Notes: a model not told the origin generated them from the sequence alone. Counted from the first letter of the stretch, positions 36,501 through 45,806 are shown. The stretch is 47,091 bases of DNA from Elysia marginata (GCA_019649035.1 BMAT01013284.1:20257-67347), one strand, 5' to 3'. Translations and numbers: made by a program.

Positions 36501-39500
36501 ACTGAAAATCCTAACTCATTTGCTTTCCAATTTTGTCCCCTATTCTCGGAGATGCAGGTGTAACAGTAGCTCAGCCCTCTCAGTTGACAGATGTTGTTAG
36601 AAAGGTCACAGGACGAGTTGCTGAGAGGACAATCGCTGGACTTGTCGATTATGCAGAAACGGGTGATATCAGGCATCTATTGCTGGTGCAAAGACAGCTC
36701 ATGACAATCAGCAACAAGAATGGTGATATGTGAGTGGCCCTTCTGACATTTTTATTCAACAAAAAATACTTTCTCCATATACAATATTTGAGATATTTTC
36801 AAAGTTCTGAGGCAAGAATTGGACAGGTAAATTTTTTTGTCATCATGACAATGCAATTAGGCATAGTGAAATAAATGTGGGTTCTATATGGATGCACGAG
36901 TATATACATGAGGTACTGGACAATAATGTGATGTTGTGTCTAAAAACATTGCTTAATCAATCCCAAAGTTGTTTTTTTTTTTTTTTGTTAGCCATGCTTT
37001 ATTTATTTTAGTTCAAATGATTTGGGATATCACAAAAATCTGTATACTTTTGTCAAAGATTTACCAGCCTAGATATTTTTTTCTTTCTCCTTTCATTTTT
37101 TTTTTGTTTTTGCCCTACTTTCATCAGAGCTTTTTGTTTTGCCCCTGAGAATTTTGCAGGTTTGCTTGCTAAACATATTATTGATCAAGATAATTTAAAA
37201 AACTTGCTTTTTATCTCCATAATAATGTGTGGTTCACCCCATCTTAATCTGTCAACCATTTACGTCTTAGACTTCTTTTGAAACATCTCATGAATGCCCC
37301 CTCTCCCACGCACCCATTAAAGCTTCTCTTTATTTTTTGTACTTAAATGAACTCTTTCCACAGCCCTCTGCATCTGTCTGTGATCAACTCTCAGCCTGAT
37401 GCCCTTAAGTCACTGGTGGATGTGATGTGCACCCTACAGGACTCCAAACTGCACATAAACTCACTTAATCACATGAGACAGGTGTGGCACAAGTTTTTCC
37501 TACAATGTGTATAGATTTGCCATTCCATGGGTTAAGTTGTGCTTGTGGCCTATTTGAGAACATTTATAATTTTTTTATCTGAGGGACAAAATTTGCCTAA
37601 GATTTTTCTTGACATACTTTGAAAATATATGATAAACTTTGTCATATGATATCATGAAATCCTTGAATCAGCTAGCAAACCAGTAGGTATGATCTAAACG
37701 TTTCTTTAATGGAAAAAAATTTTCATGTATTTTACTCCATTTTATTGCAACTGGCTCCCACAGATGCGAAATTTTATAAAAACAAGAACTGAGGGCATAA
37801 CAATAACTCAGCTAAAGTCGCTCAGTCCCAATCTGAGCTACAGGCTAGGTCTCAGTTTCAAGATCTTCAAAATCAATCAAATTTTTATGCCTTCAAAATA
37901 CATTAAAAAAAAAACTATTAAAGATAATAGCCGCCTAGTGCACAATGTCACTACAGTTCTCTGCTTTCTGGTCAGATATAATGTTGAAAAATTAAAAATC
38001 CTGACCTCATACATTAAATGATTTTTGGGCCTTTTATTAATGCTTTTAAGCACTTGCAAATAATATGCACATCTCTTTATCTCAAAATTCTGCTACTAGA
38101 CTAATTGTTTGATGGTGCTTCACTTCTCATGGTGCAAAATTGCTTCCTGAAAAATTTTCACAAGTACAAGGACATTGTTTTTTTCTTATCTATGAAACTG
38201 ACTTGTTATCTGAATTGAATGGTTTTGCTACAGGAGATGCACTTTTTGATACAGTGACAATATATCTTAGAAGAGTTAAAATTCAAGCTTACAAAGTTAT
38301 ATTGGTTTTTTTTTTAAACGTCAGATTCAGTTGATCTATTAGTCTGTGTGTGTTGTCATGCAAATGAGTTTGAACTTTTATTGCCAAATTTTGACCAAGC
38401 ATTGGGAAAACCCAGCCAACAAGATCAAGTTAAATGCTCTGTACCACATGTAAACTAAAAACCAAATTCAAAGGGTGAAATTTTATGTTTTCCGTTGTGA
38501 AAAGTAGCCTGTGAATGAACTTTTTAAATATTCTCTCTATTTTATAATTACTTATTATCAGACCCCCCTTCACCTGGCAGCTATCATGGACCAGCCAACC
38601 ATTGTAGAGACCCTCCTACATGCGGGTGCTGACCCCAGCCTTGCAGATCGTCATGGCAACACAGCAGCACACCTGGCTGTGGCAAATGGGGCCAACCAGT
38701 GCTTGACATCTTTGGTCAAGTATCTAAGGCCAGGTCTCAGCAAGGCAAACCCTTTCCCTGAGCTCAGTTATCTCAATTATGATGGTAATAATAATGATTT
38801 TCTCTACCTGAATGAGATTGTCACTGCAGAATTTTGCTCCAAATTTTGCACCAAAAATCATAAAATTTGCATGAATTTTCACAAAATTTGCACCGGTTTT
38901 AAATTCAGAAAATTCCTTCAGTCAAAAAAAAAAACAAAAACTGGAGGAATAGCTTAAGTTAAGGCTGGTGAATATGGATGTAATAGATATAATATGTGTG
39001 TAATTGCATGTTGCGCTATAAAGCAAAATGCTTTTTTCTTGATTGTAGCAATACTACGTGCAGGTAAGGACTGGAGATACTGAACTTTGATTGGCATGAG
39101 CGGTATAGATGACTTTGTTTGCTCTTCCCTCATCTTCGCATCTGTGGGAATCTATCCTTTATCTTTGATTTCCCAGCCCTAAAAACAAATCCTATNNCTC
39201 TCTCTATAACACCCTGTCTTTCCCTTGGCATTCCTGCTTCATCTCTGCCCATAGATAACTCCATACTTGCTTATTCCTCATCTTCACATCTGCGTCAGTC
39301 TATCTTTAATTTTCTTTTTCAGTCAGACAAACTGACACTCACTTACTAATTTCTCTCTCTGGTTTGCATTTCCCTTAAAAGGCATACTGTATGACGAATG
39401 CTTTTTGTCTTTGTGGTTAGGAAGTTTGATATATAAGTATGAAATAAGTAGGGCTAAAGTTAAGGTTGACCACTAGTTTTACTTAATTTTTATGTCCACC

Positions 39501-42282
39501 ACCAATAACTTTGTAAGTCCCAATTAGGCAGGTCAGTGTGATTCATATAATTTAAAGCCAAAGTCTCTGCATTTTAGTTCAACAATACTTGCTTGTGAAG
39601 GCCTATAAGTATAAGTCTACGAGACTGTTTTAATCTTCATCAGTCTTCATGCTGCATCTCTTTTGTGGACCTTCTGTTACTTTCATTGGGATGCTATAGC
39701 TTCGTCTTTCCAACCGTTTTAATTTTTGAAAGCCCAATTGAAGTTTTCTAGTTGTGTATAAGTATGTTAGTGTCACAAAAACAAGAATAACAAGTATCTA
39801 GATTAAATTACATTCGTTTTGAATGAGATGCAATATTCTTAGCTCATTTGGAGTTTTTTTTTAAAGAATCATTTGGTATCCCAGAGGCTCATAAGATTAA
39901 AACAATAGTTGCTGGATACAATTCTTTCAGTGTGAGAAAACCAAGTCAAAATGTAAGTCTTTAGCATTAAAACAAAGTGGCAAGAAAATCAAACAAATTT
40001 AAGGCCAAAAACTTATCTTTTTATTGTCTTGTCCTCATTAGGCTATTCACCTGTGCATTTGGTCGCTCAATGTGGCAATGTGGACATGCTGCGCACATTA
40101 ATCTATGCACAAGCAGATGTCAACTTGCCAGACGGTAAGAGTGGGAAGACTGCCCTCCATCATGCAGTGGATAACAATGACCTTCCTGTGGCAGGTTTTC
40201 TTCTTACTGAGGTAACTTATGCAAATGTTTAGCCTTAACTTTTCCTATTTCTAAAAATTTTAATTTTAATAGTGTTCGGCGGATTGCACTAACTTTCGGC
40301 TCCATGGCTGATTCCACAGTCGTAAGCAATTTACCAAATTAACAATTTTTCTTCTACCTATTAATGTGGCTATTTTGTTATAAATTTTGAAATCATTTAT
40401 GGTAATAATGATATCAAAATTTTCACACTTCTAGAATTTTCTAACTGGACCAAAAAAGTGTATACATTTTTAATCATAAACTAATTCAATAGTGATCCTA
40501 TGGTTTGATTCCCACTGTACACTTAATAAGTAGCTCGATCTCTTTAGACTCTACAAAAGCTATAAAAACCACTTCGCTCTGCCTTAGGCCTAGGCCAAGA
40601 AAAATGAGAACTGTACTCTTTGTTCCCTAACACTTGTATTGAGTATAGGACATTACTTGTTCCCTTAGGCTTATGTTAAGTATGAGACTAACTTTACATT
40701 TTTACTTACTATTTTCCCCAGGCAAAAACCTCCGTGAATGCTCGCTGCTTTGATGGAAACACGGCTTTACACATTGCCTGTGCCAGACAGCTGGTTGCCA
40801 TGGTTGCACTACTCATCACGGCCGGGGCAGACCAGGACTGCGAGAACGAGGAGATCCCTGACCAGGGAGAGGAAGAGCTTGAGACAGAGGCAGAACCAAG
40901 GGGTCTCGACAAGCTTGGACTGCGGCCTGTTGACTACGCTAATGATAATGAAAAGGTAGAAATACTTTGTTGTGAGATTTAATATTTCGATCTTGCTAGT
41001 CTTTGTCAATAAGGAATCATCACAACTTTTTTGGACAATCAAAAAGCAAATCTTTAGTCATCTTCAGGTTAAAGATACTGCTCTTAAAGTTTGATAGCTC
41101 ATGGCAGGTTAGGGGACTTCACGAAAAAAAAACAACCTGTGTATCTGGCAAAATTGACAATCAATCTTTTTTGTTATTTATCTTTATAAGTGGTGGCTGA
41201 ATGTTCCAATGTTGGTATTCATAAATAAATATCTAACAATGAGCAACATGAACTATTTAATCTCGTTACACATGTCATAAATCTAACGGCAATTTTGAAA
41301 TTGCCAAAGTTATGCTTGTGGCTAAGCTAAAGTCAGGATTAAAAACTAAAACCAATTAACTTTCTAGTCCTCACACTCCATTAAATTTCTAGTATTTGCT
41401 GTCCCAAGATAATACCTGTATTTGGTTCACCCTGTTGTGCGAACCCGAGGAGTTATGTTGGAATGTTTCTGCAGGGTGGGTAATGAAAATCCTGATGACC
41501 TACATCCCAAATAAATGCTAAGATATTGTATGGCATCTTGCATAACCTCATTAGTATTTGCAAGTCTATGATTTTTTTTTCACAGATTCTGAAAATACTA
41601 AGTGGGGAGACTGAACCCGACTGCTTTCTGCTTGAGTCTGCCCCAAAGGGTGACAGCGAAGAGGCAAAGCTTTTAAAAAGAATATCAAACTTGACCGTAA
41701 GGGATAAAATATCAGCAACAACACCAAACCTTCCCTTTAGTGCTTGTAAGTTCCTACTCTTTTCTTTCTTAATCTTCCTTACTTTAAAACTTTGACGTAC
41801 TAGTATTGTCTAATTATATGACTTAAATGTCTTAAATTTTTTTGTTGTTGTTTCTTTTAAGGTATGACTGCGTAAACTGTCATATCTATAAGGAGACAAA
41901 AATACATTTTTAATTGAATCAATAGATAATGCTGCACAACTTAGCTCCAGCTGTCAATTTTTTCGTTTGAAGACATGATATAAGCCATTTTTCAAATGCT
42001 GACAAAAAGGGCTAAAGTATGGATTTTTGCTTCTCATTTTTTGCATTTTTGTCTCAGAACACTGGCTGTTACACCTCCATTTTGAACGTAATATGTAAGA
42101 ATTAAGAATTGCATTTCTAATATGGCAGAATGTGAAACCAAGCTGTTTTCTCATAAAATCTCATTATTTCCGAGACTGAATGTAATGCTTTTTGCTTTTA
42201 TTTGTTTTTCAGGCTCCACTCCATTGCAAGTCTTGTTCAATCCATTAATGTATTACTTCATTTTTTACCTTTTTTAGATTGA
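18380..42282 (+). CDS. NFKB1: NF-kB p105/Relish-type precursor (18 supported coding exons)
   Basis: Class I NF-kB transcription factor: the Rel half binds kappa-B DNA as a dimer and the ankyrin half retains it in the cytoplasm until processing. Eighteen exons join in consistent phase to 1036 codons. The Rel homology domain spans about residues 60-370, with the DNA-contact loop [11 protein letters not shown] (74-84), RxxRxRYxCE intact, and the dimerisation (IPT) half from about 262. The basic NLS is KKRKR at 378-382 and the glycine-rich region about 390-455. A linker at about 457-680 is not recognisable by family. Six to seven ankyrin repeats (about 692-990) include TPLHLAA, TALHHAV and TALHIAC. 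The glycine-rich region plus ankyrins matches p105/p100. The vertebrate PKA site RRKS appears as QRKS (350-353). No death domain or C-terminal DSGxxS is visible. The last coding exon is uncertain: a stop at 42280-42282 gives 1037 residues, with alternatives at 41795 and 42277. Confidence 0.93.
18549..19051 (+). other. NF-kB intron 1
   Basis: 503 bp, AT-rich, with no recognisable feature. Confidence 0.8.
19052..19200 (+). CDS. NFKB1: NF-kB coding exon 2 (DNA-contact loop)
   Basis: Acceptor TTATCAG, donor GTATGT. It encodes [20 protein letters not shown] and EGGSHGGL, the Rel DNA-recognition loop, ending SYPTIK in phase 0. Confidence 0.96.
19201..21353 (+). other. NF-kB intron 2
   Basis: 2153 bp. 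It contains a pyrimidine-rich tract at 19380-19960 on the plus strand and another TCTAGA-type cluster at about 20007-20165, with a short burst at 20536-20550. There is no credible exon. Confidence 0.75.
19380..19960 (+). repeat. Polypyrimidine-rich low-complexity tract
   Basis: Nearly 600 bp dominated by T and C (CTCTCTCTTTTTTT, CTCTCCCTG and similar). It opens several overlapping hydrophobic reading frames on the plus strand that are compositional artefacts. Confidence 0.75.
21354..21502 (+). CDS. NFKB1: NF-kB coding exon 3
   Basis: Acceptor AATTCAG, donor GTGAGT. It encodes [16 protein letters not shown] and [18 protein letters not shown], matching the p50 segment HAHSLVGKHCEDGICTV. Confidence 0.95.
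22035..22168 (+). CDS. NFKB1: NF-kB coding exon 4
   Basis: Acceptor TTTTCAG, donor GTATAC. It encodes [20 protein letters not shown], the HVTKK-like strand of the RHD-N, then a variable Leu/Lys/Ala-rich helix. Confidence 0.9.
23010..23280 (-). mobile_element. hAT-like MITE, copy 2
   Basis: 271 bp, inverted relative to the copy at 276-560. The ends are CAGGGATGCAA and CTTGCATCCCTG, flanked by direct repeat AAACTTA (23003-23009 and 23281-23287). Internal matches include GCAGGAATTC, GATTTTTT and the AGCATAAGCC segment. Confidence 0.83.
23357..23624 (+). mobile_element. tRNA-derived SINE with 12-bp target duplications
   Basis: TACACCTGAAAT occurs on both sides (23345-23356 and 23625-23636), the hallmark of LINE-mediated insertion. 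The head has A box TGGTGCAATCGG and B box GGGTTCGATCCCC, then a unique body (GGCGGCGAGGAAAGCAATGG...) and a CTACCTTTACCTTTT tail. The perfect duplications suggest a fairly recent insertion. Confidence 0.93.
23700..23870 (+). CDS. NFKB1: NF-kB coding exon 5
   Basis: Acceptor TTACGCAG, donor GTAAGT. It encodes [34 protein letters not shown], the end of RHD-N matching MDLSVVRLMFTAFLPD and VVSDAIYDS in p50. Confidence 0.96.
25738..25792 (+). repeat. Dispersed repeat, copy A
   Basis: The stretch around GACGTAGCTTAGATAAATTG and CAAATATG matches, with changes, 45942-45995 (GATGTAGCTTAGACAAATTG, CAAAATATG). Boundaries and family are unknown. Confidence 0.5.
26133..26500 (+). repeat. Diverged tandem duplication, about 180-bp unit
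   Basis: Two units start AAATCKCCTTCTATT (26133 and 26312) and share, in the same order, GGAAACARGCYTGYAGAC and GAGCTSRGCAAAA, then AAGCC. They are clearly related but well diverged. I see no hint of coding. Confidence 0.6.
26715..27000 (+). mobile_element. Decayed non-LTR retrotransposon (LINE) fragment
   Basis: Broken frames read like the C-terminal end of many LINE polyproteins. One frame gives [15 protein letters not shown] and then KKWMRQVK; a shifted frame gives [15 protein letters not shown], resembling the usual ALRW..GKRKRGRPxxTWRR motif. Stops and frameshifts interrupt it, so it is dead. It is GC-richer than its surroundings. Confidence 0.6.
27110..27214 (+). CDS. NFKB1: NF-kB coding exon 6
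   Basis: Acceptor GGTTACAG, donor GTAATG. It encodes [16 protein letters not shown] and [14 protein letters not shown], the start of the dimerisation domain (p50: NASNLKIVRMDRTAGC, GGEEIYLLCDKVQK). Confidence 0.97.
27215..27757 (+). other. NF-kB intron 6
   Basis: 543 bp, AT-rich with a CCCCTCCCCCTCC patch near 27319; no recognisable feature. Confidence 0.8.
27758..27852 (+). CDS. NFKB1: NF-kB coding exon 7
   Basis: Acceptor TCTGCAG, donor GTGAGT. It encodes [29 protein letters not shown], matching DIQIRFYEEEENGG and WEGFGDFSPTDVHRQ. Confidence 0.97.
27853..28883 (+). other. NF-kB intron 7
   Basis: 1031 bp. The segment of about 27945-28270 is GC-richer than its surroundings and may be an old repeat, unnamed. 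A SINE relic lies at 28602-28700. Confidence 0.65.
28602..28700 (+). mobile_element. tRNA-derived SINE relic
   Basis: A-box-like TGGCTCAACTGG, B-box-like GAGTTCAACTCCC and a following TTGGCCCACCCA resemble the head and body start of the SINE at 23357-23624. The rest of the body is missing or decayed. Confidence 0.65.
28884..29022 (+). CDS. NFKB1: NF-kB coding exon 8
   Basis: Acceptor GCCCACAG, donor GTGAGC. It encodes [20 protein letters not shown] and [19 protein letters not shown], the end of the Rel domain. Confidence 0.97.
29023..29870 (+). other. NF-kB intron 8
   Basis: 848 bp of AT-rich DNA. An open frame at 29477-29779 follows a possible AG but has no family resemblance and the flanking exons already join cleanly. 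Confidence 0.7.
29871..30125 (+). CDS. NFKB1: NF-kB coding exon 9 (NLS and glycine-rich region)
   Basis: Acceptor CCTTCAG, donor GTGAGG, phase kept from exon 8. It begins [12 protein letters not shown] (NLS) and then about 65 residues dominated by Gly ([22 protein letters not shown]), ending in [10 protein letters not shown]. In mammals this region stops proteasome digestion and yields p50. The exon is markedly GC-rich for this window. Confidence 0.94.
30126..30705 (+). other. NF-kB intron 9
   Basis: 580 bp, AT-rich. A possible acceptor at 30480 opens into an immediate in-frame stop and is not used in the model. Confidence 0.8.
30706..30750 (+). CDS. NFKB1: NF-kB coding exon 10 (small, 45 nt)
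   Basis: Acceptor TTTTTTACAG, donor GTGAGT. It encodes [14 protein letters not shown], keeping phase 1 at both ends, so skipping it would leave the frame intact. No family match is expected in this variable region. Confidence 0.75.
30751..32682 (+). other. NF-kB intron 10
   Basis: 1932 bp. The minisatellite begins only about 30 bp after the exon 10 donor and fills the first third; the rest is AT-rich with a short GGGGGGTGGGGGT patch near 32339. Confidence 0.75.
30781..31465 (+). repeat. 30-bp minisatellite in NF-kB intron 10
   Basis: About 22 copies of a 30-bp unit of the form ATTGACCATCAGTTCTATGT+CCCAGTGATT. Two unit variants alternate in places, giving 60-bp higher-order repeats (about 31080-31200 and 31321-31440). 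Because 30 is divisible by three, both strands stay open (repeat peptides like [10 protein letters not shown] and [10 protein letters not shown]). These are not gene products by any other sign. Confidence 0.96.
32683..32855 (+). CDS. NFKB1: NF-kB coding exon 11 (linker)
   Basis: Acceptor TCCCAATAG, donor GTACCT. It encodes [20 protein letters not shown] and [16 protein letters not shown], ending in phase 0. It is an unconserved linker after the glycine-rich region. Confidence 0.82.
32856..33585 (+). other. NF-kB intron 11
   Basis: 730 bp without recognisable features; the acceptor (ATATCAACCAG) lacks a strong pyrimidine tract. Confidence 0.75.
33586..34033 (+). CDS. NFKB1: NF-kB coding exon 12 (long Ser/Lys/Glu linker)
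   Basis: 448 nt, the largest exon, phase 0 in and phase 1 out (donor GTCAGT). It encodes 149 residues (529-677) rich in Ser, Lys, Glu and Asp, with no family I recognise. It includes SDEGFSE at 643-649, similar to beta-TrCP recognition sequences. The weak acceptor leaves the exact start slightly uncertain. Confidence 0.82.
34034..36557 (+). other. NF-kB intron 12
   Basis: 2524 bp. It contains the minisatellite at 35160-35570; otherwise AT-rich with no credible exon. Confidence 0.75.
35160..35570 (+). repeat. Degenerate minisatellite of about 55-65 bp unit
   Basis: Roughly seven imperfect copies of a unit containing GGAATTTTAATTCAGGAA, then AAATTGAGATAAGAAGGG and TTGAATGCAAACAT. Unit length varies by insertions and deletions. 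Confidence 0.8.
36558..36729 (+). CDS. NFKB1: NF-kB coding exon 13 (first ankyrin region)
   Basis: Acceptor GATGCAG, donor GTGAGT. It encodes [20 protein letters not shown] and [17 protein letters not shown], closely matching p105 ALLDYAVTGDVKMLLAVQRHL. Confidence 0.96.
36730..37363 (+). other. NF-kB intron 13
   Basis: 634 bp, AT-rich with long T-runs; nothing recognisable. Confidence 0.8.
37364..37481 (+). CDS. NFKB1: NF-kB coding exon 14 (ankyrin)
   Basis: Acceptor TTCCACAG, donor GTGTGG. It encodes [20 protein letters not shown] and [11 protein letters not shown], an ankyrin repeat. Confidence 0.94.
37482..38561 (+). other. NF-kB intron 14
   Basis: 1080 bp of AT-rich DNA with no recognisable feature. 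Confidence 0.8.
38562..38784 (+). CDS. NFKB1: NF-kB coding exon 15 (ankyrins)
   Basis: Acceptor TTATCAG, donor GTAATA. It encodes [33 protein letters not shown] and [10 protein letters not shown], two canonical repeats. Confidence 0.96.
38785..40041 (+). other. NF-kB intron 15
   Basis: 1257 bp. It has a short local repeat of AAATTTTGCAC words at about 38830-38895. A pair of similar pyrimidine-rich stretches (39120-39175 and 39270-39325, sharing CCTCATCTTCRCATCTG) flanks a two-base N gap. Confidence 0.7.
39196..39197. other. Two unresolved bases
   Basis: NN within a pyrimidine-rich intronic stretch. Confidence 0.99.
40042..40211 (+). CDS. NFKB1: NF-kB coding exon 16 (ankyrins)
   Basis: Acceptor CTCATTAG, donor GTAACT. 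It encodes [39 protein letters not shown] and GFLLTE. Confidence 0.96.
40497..40712 (+). mobile_element. 5'-truncated SINE relic next to exon 17
   Basis: It starts near a decayed B box (GGTTTGATTCCC). It then follows the body of the SINE at 23357-23624 in order: GTAGCTCGATCTCTTTAGACTC, AAAACCACTTCGCT, CTTTGTTCCCTAACACTTGT, GAGTATAGGAC. The last part (GTATGAGACTAACTTTACA) partly repeats the tail. It ends within about 10 bp of the exon 17 splice acceptor. Confidence 0.78.
40722..40955 (+). CDS. NFKB1: NF-kB coding exon 17 (last ankyrins)
   Basis: Acceptor TTCCCCAG, donor GTAGAA, 78 codons in phase 0. It encodes [16 protein letters not shown], an acidic loop rich in Glu, and [14 protein letters not shown], matching the p105 last repeat with its acidic insertion. 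Confidence 0.95.
40956..41585 (+). other. NF-kB intron 17
   Basis: 630 bp, AT-rich; no recognisable feature. Confidence 0.8.
41586..41745 (+). CDS. NFKB1: NF-kB coding exon 18
   Basis: Acceptor TTTCACAG. It encodes [13 protein letters not shown] (p105: IFDILNGK...), then [19 protein letters not shown], which sits where the p105 death domain would begin. It ends at a strong donor T|GTAAGT; reading through instead gives a stop at 41793-41795. Confidence 0.88.
42213..42282 (+). CDS. NFKB1: Candidate terminal exon(s) of NF-kB
   Basis: Two acceptors follow exon 18 in phase. AG at 42211-42212 adds 21 residues with a hydrophobic end and TAG at 42275-42277. AG at 42276-42277, behind a better pyrimidine tract, adds one Tyr and TGA at 42280-42282. 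Neither adds a death domain. A further exon beyond the right edge is also possible. Confidence 0.35.
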
Positions 42283-43659
42283 TTTCAAAAGCTGCTGACA
42301 CTATGGAGTTCTGATGGTGACCATTTGGCATGGAGAAGATTTCCAGTCTCACAACATTTGAGTTCCATATCTACAGAGCTATCATCTTTCACCAGATAAA
42401 GACTTCTAATTGGCTGTTTCTTGAATGAGTGTTATGGAAGGTCTTAAGCAACCTGGTTAATTCTATCAAAAGATGGAAAGTTTGCAGAGATTTTGTCATC
42501 ACCTGGAAAAATATTATCAACCTTTTACTAGAGTGGAAAAAAGTTAGAAATGCCAGAGATTTTTTAAAAACAAATTCTCCTTGTGCAAAATGAGAGAGTG
42601 ACTTGTTTCTTGTATTTGTAGCTGTTTGAGCATCCTTTGCCGACTGGGACATTCTTTCAGATAGACAGTAAATACGCCTTAAATTGTGCTTTCAGTAGTT
42701 AACTGGCTTACAAGCTTTGTCCAAAATGGTATCCATAAAATTATATCCATGTAGATAAAAGCATAAGAAACTTTTTTTTTTATCTGTGCTGCATGACACA
42801 AAGCTGTAGCATTTTGATGTTTATAACTTTTTTTTTTAGAAAGCTTACATAATTGACCATGTCAACAATGAAAAGAAAATATTTTAACTTGTACTTAAAT
42901 TGAACTTGCACTATGTTTAAAAAATACTATTTGCTGTGATTTGGTACTTGCCTTATGATGGCAGAGGCATCAAAATCTCATCGTTATTCTGCTTTTTGTG
43001 TACTGATATTACAGTGTGTAACAATTTGGTTTTATATCTCATTTTGTTTTAAACTTTAAAAAAAAAACCTTTTTGTTTTAAATCCTTGAGAAGCAACAGT
43101 TAAGGTTTTTAAAGAAAATAAAAAAATGAATGAAAAGCAATGTTAGACAATAATTTGATTAATCTTTTAAATCGCAAATGGGATTCATCTCATTAAGTTA
43201 AATGTGCTTTTAATACGTTTCGCGTTAATTCCTAATGTGAAGGAAATCTTGATTTTGTTTACAAATTAATCCTGCAGCAAAATTTTCAATACATTTTATA
43301 ATACCTCATCAATCATTAATTTTATCATCTCTCTTTTTTTTCAAATTTTATCTCTTTTTCAAAGACTTTACAGAAAAAAAAAGTCTTTGCCTCTGACCAG
43401 GTTTATTTAGGGGAGCTAGAATACTTTTCCATTTTGAAATGTAAACTAAAGCCAGTACAGCTTTTTTTCATATTTTAAGCCAATTTTTTAACCTTTTTTT
43501 CTTTATGGTATTAATGAGGGAGGAGGTGTTCTTTTTCTTCAGAAAATGTTTTTAGATAGTGTGTAAAGTGGTGCAGGTTAATGAAACAGATAAATACATG
43601 TGATGTTAATGTTATTTTACTTAATTTAGTATATAACGGGGGCTATACCTCATGGAATA

Positions 43660-43789
43660 CAGTTGAATTATGATAAAGTCACTGGTTTGGAACCAAGAAA
43701 AAAATGTTGACTTTAAAGTATAATCAAAAATGTCTGTTGCAAACTTAAGCAAGAGTTTTCCTTAAAGGTGTTGACTTAATACTATTGGT
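43660..43789. mobile_element. Decayed pogo-like MITE, relative of 8361-8535
   Basis: It begins TACAGTTGAATTATGATAAA (compare TACAGTGGAATCCTGATAAA at 8359-8378) and shares the 3' part AAGAGTTTTCCTTAAAGGTG. The right terminus is eroded. Confidence 0.65.
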
Positions 43790-44463
43790 ACGTCGGGGGT
43801 AAAAATGTTACATCAGCAGTTGTTTTTCTTTGATTAAAAAACTTGTGACTGGAATTTCTCTTAAAACTTTTCAGTATTCCTCAAAAATTCATTTTACAGA
43901 CAATATTTTTTGTTTTTTGTTTTTTTTTGCAAAAAAATGTTAATTATACTGACCTGGGGACATTTCTAAAATCCACCATTATAAAAAAGGCAGATAAATT
44001 TATTATCCCTTTTATCTATGTAGCAGAAAAATGAGATAAGTTTTTGCAAATACCATAAAAATTGTTTCTACCTGATTTAAAAACAATGCCTGAATGACCA
44101 AAATTTCACTAGTTTTGATCATTGTACTAAGACTGGCAATTAATTATGCATTGTAAGAGTGGGGTGAATGAGTCACCCTCGATGTGCGGTGAGTCGCCCT
44201 TGATGTGCAGATAGATATAAAATGTTTTATCACACTAATAAATTGTGGTGATTTGTCATCCACATTAATTTTTCCCTATTTAAAGTATGGGAATACACAA
44301 GTTATTCCCGATGTACGGATAAGAGTAAAACATGATGTATGGATAGGGTTAATTGAGGTGGATGGATTCCACTGAAAATTTAATTGTGGAATTATCATGA
44401 AGAGCTTTCATTTTGAACTGTTTATCTTGTAAATACAAATAACATGCTTAGAAAGAAACATGT

Positions 44464-44469
44464 AATAAA
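44464..44469 (+). promoter_or_regulatory. Candidate NF-kB poly(A) signal
   Basis: AATAAA followed within 30 bp by TTTTTTTGTTCTTG. It supports the gene ending before the window edge but is common by chance in such AT-rich DNA. Confidence 0.35.
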
Positions 44470-45718
44470 GGAAAAAAACGTTCACAATTTTTTTGTTCTT
44501 GCCTTTTTTAAAATTTATTTTTAGTAATGTTTGTATGGTTTTTAAATATGGTTTTTAATTTTGTGAGAAACATAAGCATAGTCACCTCTTGAAGTTGCAG
44601 GTATGATTTTTGACCGATTATTTTTCAGCTAATATTTTATCAGAAGAGCCATTTTCCATATATATATATTTTAAAAAAGACAGAACATAATTGATTTATG
44701 CTTGTAAAGATAAGAATACATTTTGTTTACATATTTCTTTTAAAAATCAAAACGATCTTTGCTATAATAAAATAGAGTAAACTATTACCGTCAGTTCCAA
44801 ATAAAAAAAATGTTGGAACTTTCCTGTTTTACAATATTATGTTTTCAGTTTTTGGCATACAAACATTAATGAGTATTCCTTAGTATCATGCTTTTATTTT
44901 CAAAAATCATTATCCATGCTATATATGTAGCATTTTATTTTGCTCTATCTTGTAATATTGTTTTCAATTTACTGTGCTGTGTTGAGCCTTAAATGTTATG
45001 CAGCAACTCGTGTTTGAATAGCTGTAATATACTGTAAAGGAAAAACAGAACATATTTGACTTATGCTTGTAAAAATGAAAATATATATCTTGCATTCTGT
45101 CCAAATGAGTTGTGTAAGTCGAATGGCTCAGTTTTGAGATAAAGGCTTTCAAAGTTGAGTGAGTGTTCAAAAGTCAAATTTTTTTTATTTGAGATAATGA
45201 GACTAGAACCATTCCTGAAAAATTTTCACACCTAATTTATGTTGAAATTTCATGATTTATGTGTTGAATTTTAGCTCGTATGGTTGCTAAGGTCACTACA
45301 CCTTCATAGTCATCTGAACTTTAAATGCAATTTTTCTCTCTTTTTCTTAAATTTTAAAAGACCTAACGCTGCCTACTTCAAATGGCTATAACTTCCTACA
45401 GAAGTATGATAGAGCCTTTCCTTTTGCTGTATTGGAAAGTGGAGAAAGTAAGATTTTCTGTGATACCAAAATCTGACTACCTTCCAATTTCGACTTAAAA
45501 CTCATTTACACTGGTTACAAGACATATGTATATTTTTAAACCTTGGGAAATCAATTCAGTTTTTCTTCAAGTTCATTTAGTGAACACAAAGTTACATAAG
45601 TACATGTATTGAAAATAATGCTTAGCCAGGGTGGCAGATTTTGACATTGTCAGTATTATAGTAAGTACACACAAGTGCACTACTAAAGAGGTGTAACATA
45701 GAAGAAAAGAAATATAGT

Positions 45719-45806
45719 CTCCTCTCTCTCTCTGTGTCTCTGTCTGTCTGTCTGTCTCTCTCTCGCTCTCACTCTCTCTCTCTCTCTTTCACTCTCTGTC
45801 TCTCAG
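45719..45806 (+). repeat. CT/CTGT microsatellite
   Basis: CT dinucleotides with a CTGT block (three to four units) and a few interruptions. Confidence 0.95.

Larger units (their letters stand above)
42283..44469 (+). other. Candidate NF-kB 3' UTR
   Basis: AT-rich sequence with T-runs and several AATAAA-like words, ending at AATAAA 44464-44469 with a T-rich stretch just after. It contains a decayed MITE. If exon 18 splices to an exon outside the window, this is intron instead. Confidence 0.45.
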
